Assembly (NCBI GenBank): GCA_036379955.1 | Contig: DASVFR010000037.1 | Coordinates: forward strand, 37,445-101,444 | DNA: 64,000 nucleotides | Reading direction: 5' to 3' | Source of the DNA: VRUE01 sp036379955 | GTDB taxonomy: Bacteria; Actinomycetota; Thermoleophilia; Solirubrobacterales; 70-9 | Part shown: positions 40,279-48,400 of the stretch, one piece after another | Position numbering within the stretch: the first letter of the stretch is position 1 | Layout: every line of letters starts with the position of its first letter | Notes under the pieces: model-generated | Told to the model about the DNA's origin: nothing | The model's input: the letters and a program-made list of their open reading frames with translations, nothing else | Databases searched by the model: none | Position numbers and translations under genes: made by a program

Positions 40279-41778
40279 CTAGTAGGCGCCTTCGCCGCGC
40301 ACGATCGCCCGCGGAGTGCGCAGGAGGATCGCCAGATCGCCGGCGACCGAGAGGTTGTCGAGGTAGTCGCGCTCCATCGCCAGCCGCTCCTCGAAGGTGA
40401 GGTCGCCGCGGCCGTAGACCTGCATCGGCCCGGTCAGCCCCGGCTTGACGGCGAGCCGGACGCGCTGGCGCTCGTCGTAGAGGGCGACGACCGCCTCCTC
40501 CTCGGGCCGCGGGCCGACCAGCGACATGTCGCCGCGCAGGACGTTGATCAGCTGCGGCAGCTCGTCGAGGCTGGTGCGGCGCAGGAACCGGCCAGCGCGG
40601 GTGACGCGCGGGTCGTCGGGGATCTTGAACGCCGGCTCGTCGAGCTTTTCGAGGTCGACGAGCTCGGCCAGCCGGTCTTCGGCATCGACGACCATCGTGC
40701 GGAACTTCAGCACCGTGAAGGGCACGCCTTCCCTGCCCGCTCGCCGCTGGCGGAAGAAGACGGGCTTTCCCGAGTCGATCACGATGTAGAGGGCGATCAG
40801 GAGCAGCAGGGGCGAGAGCACGGTCAGCATCAGGCTGGAGACGAGCACGTCGAGGCCGCGCTTCATCGCCAGAGTCGAGCGCGGCGGGTCGGAGAAGCGG
40901 AAGTCGAGCACCGGCAGCTCGGCCAGCCGGTTGAGCTCGATCCCCGGGCCGAGCAGGCCGTAGTGTCGGGGCAGGAAGGTAAGCCCGAGACCGGCCGCCT
41001 TGCACTCCTCGATCAGGTGCTCGGCGTCGCGCTCGCTCATCTCCTCCTGTTCGGCGACGACGACTCGCTCCACCTGGTAGTGGCGGGCTACCCGCGAGAT
41101 CTCTTCGATCGAGCCCAGCCGCGGCAGCGAGGCGCGCCGGTCCTTGTCGCGGGGGGCGGAGAGGTAGCCGACCAGGCGCAGTCGCGCCTCGGGATGGGTG
41201 GCGATCCGCCGCGCGACGACGTCGGCCATCGCCGCCGGCCCGACGACGATCCCGGTCGCGACGCCGGTCAGCCGGTGCCAGGCGAAGCGCAGGACCGCCC
41301 TGGAGACGAAGCAGGCGAGCACCGCGCCGACGCCGACGATGATCGCGCTCTTGGCCGAGAGCGGCCCGGCCGGGCACAGCCAGAGCAGGCCGTCGAGGAC
41401 GATCGTGCCGAGGGCGCTGGCCGAGATCAGCGAGGGCAGCTCGTCGAGCGTGCTGTGGCGGATGCGGCGATGGTCGTTGTCGTAGAGGCCGTGCAGCTTG
41501 ATCGTCAACAGCCAGGCCGGGGTGAAGAGCAGCGCCCAGAAGAGCTTGGCGACGTCGGTGGTCTGGGTGACGGCGGTCGCGACGCAGAGCGCGGCGAAGA
41601 TCGCCACCAGGTCGCCGGTCGCGAGCAGGCGGCGCAGGATCGCGCCGCGCCGCCGGGAGCCGCTCGGCCCGGTCAGGCCGAGCCGGCTGGCGATCTCGGT
41701 CGGCTCCGGCGGCGTGGAGCTCGGCGCGGCCGGGGGCGCGGTGTCGCCGCGGTGCTCGCCTGTCGTCTTCGCGCTCAT
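40279..41778 (-). CDS. Initiating sugar-phosphate transferase (WbaP/PssY-like polyprenyl-phosphate hexose-1-P transferase)
   Basis: A 499-residue protein. Residues about 55-180 contain four or five membrane helices, and a CoA-binding-like Rossmann region follows. The C-terminal half has MKRGLDVLVSSLMLTVLSP, GKPVFFRQRRAGREG, FTVLKFRTMVVDAEDRL, TRAGRFLRRTSLDELPQLIN and MSLVGPRPEE, the full bacterial sugar-transferase core including the KFR and ELPQ motifs. It places the first sugar phosphate on undecaprenyl phosphate. The ATG shares a base with the stop of the ligase-like gene. Confidence 0.92.
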   Translation of the reverse strand: MSAKTTGEHRGDTAPPAAPSSTPPEPTEIASRLGLTGPSGSRRRGAILRRLLATGDLVAIFAALCVATAVTQTTDVAKLFWALLFTPAWLLTIKLHGLYDNDHRRIRHSTLDELPSLISASALGTIVLDGLLWLCPAGPLSAKSAIIVGVGAVLACFVSRAVLRFAWHRLTGVATGIVVGPAAMADVVARRIATHPEARLRLVGYLSAPRDKDRRASLPRLGSIEEISRVARHYQVERVVVAEQEEMSERDAEHLIEECKAAGLGLTFLPRHYGLLGPGIELNRLAELPVLDFRFSDPPRSTLAMKRGLDVLVSSLMLTVLSPLLLLIALYIVIDSGKPVFFRQRRAGREGVPFTVLKFRTMVVDAEDRLAELVDLEKLDEPAFKIPDDPRVTRAGRFLRRTSLDELPQLINVLRGDMSLVGPRPEEEAVVALYDERQRVRLAVKPGLTGPMQVYGRGDLTFEERLAMERDYLDNLSVAGDLAILLRTPRAIVRGEGAY

Positions 41779-43667
41779 CAGCAGGTCCATTCCCCGCGCA
41801 GGCACTTGGCCTTCGGGTTGAGCTCGCGCGCCCGTTCCAGGTCGGAGCGGGCAGCATCTTCTTCGCCGGCCTCGTGCTCGACCCTCGAAAGCAGGTAGTA
41901 CCACTGCCAGTTGCGGTCCTCGCGTTCGATCGCGTGTTCGAAGTTCTCCGTCGCGGTCGCGTAGTCCCCCTGGCGCTCGGCCAGCAGCCCCAGCTGCACG
42001 TAGGGCGAGGCCGCCCAGGGCTCGATCGAGCGCGCGTTTTCGGCATGGTCGACGGCCGCGCCGAAGTCTTCGCGGTTGACGGCCGCCTGGCTGGCGTCGA
42101 TCTCGTGTTCGACCAGCAGCGGCCCGATGAGGGCGATCGCCGAGACCCAGGCGAGGACGACCGCGGTCACCGTAAGCCCGAAGCGGCGGTTCTCCGTTTT
42201 GGGCTTCTCCAGCTCGCGGCGCGGGTCGGCCGCGATCTGAGCGCAGCGCGCGGCGACGAGGACGCCTGCCGCGACGAAGAAGACCGCCCCCAAGGCGGCG
42301 ATCTCCCAGAACCAGTCGAAGGCGGCGCTGACGGCGAAGGCGAGCATCGCAGCGAGCAGGGCGGCGCAGCGGTCGCGCTCGGGCTCGGCGGCGTGACGCC
42401 AGGCCGAGAAGCCGCACCAGAGCAGGTAGCCGACCAGGCCGAGCACGAGCAGGCCACCGAGCAGCCCGAGCTCGGCGAAGGACTCGAGATAGAGCGAGTG
42501 CGCGTTGTGAGCGGGCTTGGCGATTGTCCGGAGTTCGTTCCAGGAGAACTGGTAGGTGCCCGCGCCGTGGCCGAGGATCGGAGCTTCGCCGAACGCTTCG
42601 ATCGCGACGTCGTAGAAGTCGGCGCGCCCGGCGCCGCCGAGATCGGTGTAGTGGGATTGCGGATTGCTCGGGAACTCGATGTCGGGACTCGTGAACCGGT
42701 CCCAGGCGCGCCCCCCGACCGCGACCGCGGCGACTATCGCGAGCAGCGCTCCGCCGAGGGCGATCCCTTTGAGGACCTTCGGATTGCGGGAGATCGCCAC
42801 CGCTCGGCCGCTGAGCGCTCCCTCGCGACGCTCCTCCCAGCGCAGCGCGGCGACCAGCAGCAGGCAGACGCCGACCCCCGCGAGCAGAATCAGGGCCACC
42901 GTCACGCCCTGCGCCCGCGCCGTGGCTTCGCCGAGGTTGAGGGCCAGCGCTTCGCGACCCTGAACGCCGAGGACCGCCGGCAGCGTGCAGAGCACGCCGA
43001 CCGCCAGGGTGGCGAGCAGCCAGAGGCGGTCCCGCGAGAGGGCGATCAGACAGGCACAGGCGACGACGAATGCGAGCAGCCCCCCGCGCGAGTAGGTCAG
43101 GTAGAGGGCGAGCAGCGCGATCGGGATGGCGGCGGTCGAGAGCCAGCGCAACGCCGCCCAGGCCGAGCGCCTGCTGTTCCACAACAACAGTGCGACGCCG
43201 ATGCCCAGCAGGGCGCCGTTCGCGTTCCAGTAGCCGAGTGGATAGTTGAGCCGGGGGCCGGCTCCTAGCGAGCTGCCGACGTAGAGCACGTGCGGCAGCA
43301 GCCTGCTGACGACGCCGAGGACGGCGATCGCGCCGATCGCGATCGCCATGCCTTCGGCGAAACGTTGGCGCCTTTCCGCGGTTTGGGCGATCAGGAATGT
43401 GGCAAGGAAGAAGCCGAGGTAGACCGCTACGCGGTCGGCCTCGATCACGCTCAGCTCGGTTGAGCCCGACCAGAGGGACGAGATTGCACAGACAAGCGCC
43501 AGACAGAGGATCAGCCCGCCCGCCCAGTAGAGCGGCCGCTCCAGCTTGGCGGTCGACCCCGCGCCGAAGACGAGCAGGGCGACCACGACCAGCCAGGCAG
43601 CGAGCCCTGCTATGTGACGGCTGCTCACATCGAAACCCCCGCCAGCCAGGGCCAAGCCGACGATCAT
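41778..43667 (-). CDS. O-antigen ligase/polymerase-like membrane protein with TPR tail
   Basis: A polytopic protein of about 630 residues. Ten or more helices are followed by the Wzy_C-type loop FGEAPILGHGAGTYQFSW and KPAHNAHSLYLESFAELGLLG, which contains the family's R/H residues. Residues from about 540 on form TPR-like helices (YVQLGLLAERQGDYATATENFEHAI). ATG 43667 avoids overlap with the divergent gene. ATG 43796 would add a basic 43-residue N-terminus but would overlap it by 82 nt. The role is glycan ligation or polymerisation on the outer face. Confidence 0.78.
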   Translation of the reverse strand: MIVGLALAGGGFDVSSRHIAGLAAWLVVVALLVFGAGSTAKLERPLYWAGGLILCLALVCAISSLWSGSTELSVIEADRVAVYLGFFLATFLIAQTAERRQRFAEGMAIAIGAIAVLGVVSRLLPHVLYVGSSLGAGPRLNYPLGYWNANGALLGIGVALLLWNSRRSAWAALRWLSTAAIPIALLALYLTYSRGGLLAFVVACACLIALSRDRLWLLATLAVGVLCTLPAVLGVQGREALALNLGEATARAQGVTVALILLAGVGVCLLLVAALRWEERREGALSGRAVAISRNPKVLKGIALGGALLAIVAAVAVGGRAWDRFTSPDIEFPSNPQSHYTDLGGAGRADFYDVAIEAFGEAPILGHGAGTYQFSWNELRTIAKPAHNAHSLYLESFAELGLLGGLLVLGLVGYLLWCGFSAWRHAAEPERDRCAALLAAMLAFAVSAAFDWFWEIAALGAVFFVAAGVLVAARCAQIAADPRRELEKPKTENRRFGLTVTAVVLAWVSAIALIGPLLVEHEIDASQAAVNREDFGAAVDHAENARSIEPWAASPYVQLGLLAERQGDYATATENFEHAIEREDRNWQWYYLLSRVEHEAGEEDAARSDLERARELNPKAKCLRGEWTC

Positions 43668-43714
43668 GGCGATCGGCGCAAGGAACGCCGCCGTTTGGTC
43701 TAACCTTGCGCGCG

Positions 43715-44281
43715 ATGGTCGTCGGGAAGCGCCAGCGGTCTGCCCAAGGGCTGGGCCGCCTTGTCCTCTTGGCCGTGTCAGTGATCGTTCTGGCATTGGC
43801 TTTCTTTCCCGCGTTCGCTCAAGCTGAATGCACGAGCTCTAGCTGTATCGAATACAGCGAATCCATCCCGGAGCCCGGAGGCGGAGGGTCCAATCATCAC
43901 AAGCAAAACACGGCGCAGGTCTCGAAGAGAGGCGATGACGACGGCTCCAACAAGTCCGAGAAGCACGGTTCGAATGAAGCTGGGTCCGAAGGCGAATCAT
44001 CGCAGCAGGGCGGGGTTGCGCCCGGAGGGGACGAAGGGGGCCCGTCGCAGGGTAGTGGAGGCGGCAGCCACCACGGCGGTTCCGATAAGACGAAGCAACC
44101 GGGCGACCAGAGCGCGTCCAACGCGCCCGCGTCCGAATCGAGCGGCGGCGGCAGCTCGCCGCTGGTCCCGATCCTGATCGCGATCGCCGTCCTCGCTGCG
44201 ATCTCGGTCGCTGTCGTGACGTACAGGCAACGCCGCCAGCGCCGCGGCCCGGGCGCCAGCGCCTCCCCCGAGGCGGGTTGA
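43715..44281 (+). CDS. Secreted low-complexity protein with C-terminal membrane anchor
   Basis: A 188-residue protein with a signal peptide (LGRLVLLAVSVIVLALAFF, cleavage near AQA). It has a CTSSSC pair, then about 110 residues rich in Gly, Ser, Asp, His and Lys. The C-terminus is a helix (LVPILIAIAVLAAISVAVV) followed by RQRRQRR. The topology is a surface or stalk protein anchored at its C-terminus. No enzymatic motif is present. It lies directly upstream of a secreted glycoside-hydrolase-like gene that starts at or just after its stop. Confidence 0.65.
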   Translation: MVVGKRQRSAQGLGRLVLLAVSVIVLALAFFPAFAQAECTSSSCIEYSESIPEPGGGGSNHHKQNTAQVSKRGDDDGSNKSEKHGSNEAGSEGESSQQGGVAPGGDEGGPSQGSGGGSHHGGSDKTKQPGDQSASNAPASESSGGGSSPLVPILIAIAVLAAISVAVVTYRQRRQRRGPGASASPEAG

Positions 44282-44283
44282 GC

Positions 44284-45429
44284 ATGGCCATCGAGCGGAA
44301 AGGGCCCTCGGGGCAGGTACGCGCATACCTGGCGGCGATCGCCGCCGCCGTGGCGATGTTGGCGTTGGCCTCCCCAGCGCTCGCCGTTCCCGGCGACTTC
44401 TGGGGGGTGTCCCCGCAGGCGACGCCCAGCCCGGAAGAGTTCCAGCGCTTGCGTGCCGGCGGGGTCGACAGCGTCCGCATCCCGATCTCCTGGGCGGCGG
44501 TGCAGCCGCTCAGTGGCTCGGAAGCGAACTTCAGCGCTTCCGACGCGCTCGTCGCGGGCGCCGCGGCGGCGGGCATCGAAGTGCTGCCCTTCCTCTACGA
44601 CGCTCCCGCGTGGGCCGTCCCGCCGGCGCGGGTGCCCGGGCCGGGCAACGTCAAGGCGCCGAAGACGCTGCCGGTCAAGAGCGGCGCTCAGCGCAGCGCC
44701 TGGAGCAGGTTCCTGAAGTTGGTCGTCGCCCGCTACGGCCCGGGAGGCGGCTTCTGGGCCACCCATCCGGGCTTGACCGAACGCCCGATCCGCACCTGGC
44801 AGATCTGGAACGAGGAGAACTTCAAGTACTTCGTCGTCCGCCCCGACCCGGCCGACTACGGCAAGCTGGTCAACCTCTCCTACGCCGCGATCAGGAGCGT
44901 CGATCGCGGTGCGAAGCTGATCCTCGGCGGCATGTTCGCGCGGCCGAAGGAGGCCCAGTTCAAGAGCAAGCCGCCCCAGGCGTACTTCGCCACCGACTTC
45001 CTCGACAAGCTCTACCGCTCGACCCCCGGGATCAAGAGCAAGTTCGTCGGCGTGGCGCTGCACCCGTACGTGTCGAAGTACCAGTTGCTGACACCCGAGA
45101 TCGAAGAATTCCGCCGCGTCCTCAGCCGCAACCACGACGCCGGCAAGCAGCTCTGGATAACCGAGATCGGCTGGAGCTCCGAACGGGAATCGAAGAGCGA
45201 CTCCTTCGCCAAGGGCCCGCAGGGCCAAGTCAAGCAGCTCAAGGGCGCCTTCAACGCGTTCAAGCGAAACGCGGCGAAGTGGAAGCTGAGGCGGATCTAC
45301 TGGTTCTCGGTCGACGACCAGCCGAACGCCTGCAACTTCTGTGGCGGCTCGGGCCTCTTCGGAGAAGGCTTCGTGCCCAAGAAGTCCTGGTTCGCCTACG
45401 TGCAGTTCGCCGGCGGCAGACCGGGCTGA
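44284..45429 (+). CDS. Secreted glycoside-hydrolase-like protein (GH39/GH5-like)
   Basis: About 381 residues with a signal peptide (YLAAIAAAVAMLALA ... ALA). The mature part begins DFWGVSPQATPSPEEFQRLR, then has IRTWQIWNEENFKYF (acid/base Glu after WN) and LWITEIGWSS (nucleophile Glu), and the late CNFCGGSGLF Cys pair. It is homologous along its whole length to the protein at 11222-12430. ATG 44284 lies 3 nt after the previous stop. TTG 44278 would overlap it in TTGA. The substrate is probably a cell-surface glycan. Confidence 0.78.
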   Translation: MAIERKGPSGQVRAYLAAIAAAVAMLALASPALAVPGDFWGVSPQATPSPEEFQRLRAGGVDSVRIPISWAAVQPLSGSEANFSASDALVAGAAAAGIEVLPFLYDAPAWAVPPARVPGPGNVKAPKTLPVKSGAQRSAWSRFLKLVVARYGPGGGFWATHPGLTERPIRTWQIWNEENFKYFVVRPDPADYGKLVNLSYAAIRSVDRGAKLILGGMFARPKEAQFKSKPPQAYFATDFLDKLYRSTPGIKSKFVGVALHPYVSKYQLLTPEIEEFRRVLSRNHDAGKQLWITEIGWSSERESKSDSFAKGPQGQVKQLKGAFNAFKRNAAKWKLRRIYWFSVDDQPNACNFCGGSGLFGEGFVPKKSWFAYVQFAGGRPG

Positions 45430-45461
45430 CCTCAGCTTGAGGGGCGCGTAAGATCGGTGGG

Positions 45462-48400
45462 TTGACCACCGAGGCGAAGAAGAGCGTAGGACCAGATTCA
45501 CCTGCTGCTCGCGCCGCCTCGCGGCGGCACGCCCAGGTATCTGATCCGCTGGCGCCGTTCAGCGCCCCCGTGCGGCGCTGGTTCGAGGCTTCCTTCGAGA
45601 GTCCGACACCGGCCCAGGCAGGTGGCTGGGAGGCGATCTCCCGCGGCGAGAACACGCTGATCTGCGCCCCCACCGGCTCCGGCAAGACCCTCGCTGCCTT
45701 CCTCTGGGGCATCGACCGCCTAGCCCGCACGAACAGCGGGGCCGATGGGCCGAAAAGCGCTGATATAGAGCGGAAATCGGCCCATCGGTCCGGAGACGGG
45801 GTGCGGATCGTCTATGTGTCGCCGCTTAAGGCTCTGTCCTATGACATCGAGCGCAACTTGCGGGCGCCTCTGCGCGGAATCGGGGCGGACATCTCGGTCG
45901 GGCTACGGACCGGGGACACGCCGCAGAAAGAGCGGCGGGCGATGCGCAAAGACCCGCCCGACATCCTGATCACCACCCCCGAGTCCCTCTACCTGATGCT
46001 CTCCTCGGGCGCCCGCGAGATCCTCGCCACGACCGAGGCCGTGATCGTCGACGAGATCCACGCGGTGGCCCAGTCCAAGAGGGGGGCTCATCTGGCGTTG
46101 ACTCTGGAGCGGTTGGAGCATCTCGTCAGAGACCAGGCGCGTCAGGCGGCGGGTCCTGTCGGTGCAGGGGACCCACCGCCCCTTCCGGTCGCTAAAGCGC
46201 CCTCAGGGGCGGTCCCCCCTACACCGCCACCCGCCGCAGATGCGGTTGGCCTCCAAAGGATTGGGCTCTCGGCTACGCAGCGGCCGCTTGAGCGGATAGC
46301 TCAGTTCCTGGTTGGGCCGAATAGGGCGTGTGAGGTTGTGGATGCCGGCATCGCCAAGGAGCTCGACCTGGAGATCGTCGTCCCGGTTGAGGACATGGCC
46401 GAACCCGGGGCTCCAGCTTTCCCTAGCGAAGACGGCCAGCCCACGGACGGCGAGCCCCTAGCTCACGTCCGCTCGATCTGGCCCGCTATCTACCCCGAGC
46501 TCCTGAAGCTCGTCCGCGAACACACCTCGACCATCATCTTCGTAAACAACCGAAGGGGTGCCGAGCGCCTGGCTAAGCGTCTGAATGAGCTAAACGCCGA
46601 CACTCCGTCCGAAGAGCTTCCGGCCACCGAGCAGCTCGGCAATAGCGCCCCTCCCGCGGGTGGCGCGGTAGGGGGAACCGCCCCTGAGGACGCTTTAGCG
46701 ACCGGAAGGGGCGGTGGGTCCCCTGCCGCGACAGGACCCGCGGGCCAGGGCTCGCCCGCCGCGACAGGACCCGCCGGCGACAACCCAATCGAGGAGATCG
46801 CCCGGGCCCACCATGGCTCTCTCTCGCACGAGGAGAGGACCGTTGTGGAGGAGCTGTTGAAGTCGGGACAGCTGCCGTGTCTCGTCGCGACGTCGTCCCT
46901 CGAGCTGGGCATCGACATGGGGGCGGTCGATCTGGTTATTCAGGTGGAGTCCCCCAAGTCGGTCAGCAGGGGCCTGCAAAGAGTGGGGAGGGCCGGCCAT
47001 TCGCTCGGCGAGGTCTCGCGCGGGCGGATCTTCCCGAAGTTCCGCGCCGACCTGCTGGAGTGCGCGGTGGTCGCCAGGCGCATGCGCGAGGGGGCGATCG
47101 AGGAGACGGTGATTCCGCGGAACCCGCTCGACGTGCTCGCCCAGCAGCTGGTCGCGATGGCGGCGCTGGACGAGTGGGAGGTCGACGAGGTCGAGCGGCT
47201 GGTCACCGCCGCGGAGCCCTTCCGCGATCTCTCTCGTGAGCAGCTCGAGAACGTGCTCGACATGCTCGACGGCCGCTATCCCTCCGACCGCTTCGCCGAG
47301 CTGCGGCCGCGGATCGTCTGGGATCGAACGGCGGGCACGATGCACGGCCGCAAGGGCGCCCGCTCGCTGGTCGTCACCAACGCCGGCACGATTCCCGACC
47401 GCGGCCTCTACGGCGTCCACCTGCCCGACGGGCGCCGCGTCGGCGAGCTCGACGAGGAGATGGTCTACGAGGCCCGCCCCGGCCAGACCTTCCTGCTCGG
47501 AGCCACCACCTGGCGGATCGAGGACATCACCCGCGACCGGGTGATCGTCACGCCGGCCCCCGGCGTCCCCGGCGCCGTCCCCTTCTGGAAGGGCGACGGG
47601 ATCGGGCGCCCGGCCGAGCTGGGCAAGGCGATCGGCGCCTTCGCCCGCGAGGCGGTCTCCCGCGAGCCGAAGGAGCTGGCGAAGGAGTACGACCTCGACC
47701 GGCGCGCGGCCGAGAACCTCGTCGCCTACCTGCGCGAGCAGCAGACGGCGACCCGCGTCGTCCCCTCCGACGAGACGATCGTCGTCGAGCGCTTCCGCGA
47801 CGAGATCGGCGATTGGCGGCTTTGCGTGCTCTCGCCCTATGGCGGCCGGGTGCACGCCGCCTGGGGGTTGGCGCTCGCGGCCAAGATCCGCTCCGAGCGC
47901 GACCTGGAGGCCGACGCGATCTGGTCCGACGACGGCATCGTCGTCCACCTGCCCGATGCCGACGAGCCGCCGCCCGCCGACCTCGTCCTGATCGAGCCCG
48001 ACGAGCTCGAGGACCTGGTCGTCGGCGAGCTCGGCGGCTCGGCCCTGTTCGGCGCCCACTTCCGCGAGAACGCGGCCCGCTCGCTGCTGATCCCGCGCGC
48101 CTACCCCGGCAAGCGCACGCCGCTCTGGCAGCAGCGGCTGAAGGCGCAGAGCCTGCTCGAGGTCGCCCGCGACTTCCCCCGCTTCCCCGTCGTGCTCGAG
48201 ACCTACCGCGAGGTCCTGCGCGACGTCCTCGACCTGCCCGCGCTGGCCCAGCTGCTCGCCGATCTGCACGCGCGCCGTCTCGACCTGGTCGAGGTCGAGA
48301 CGCCGACCGCTTCGCCCTTCGCCTCCTCGTTGCTCTTCGACTACGTCGCCACCTACATGTACGAGGGGGACACGCCGAACGCCGAGCGACGGGCGGCCGC

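Noticed and set aside
41778..43796. ATG 43796 as start of the ligase-like gene
   Set aside because: It would overlap the divergent signal-peptide gene by 82 nt and add a basic, family-unlike N-terminus. ATG 43667 was preferred, with moderate certainty.
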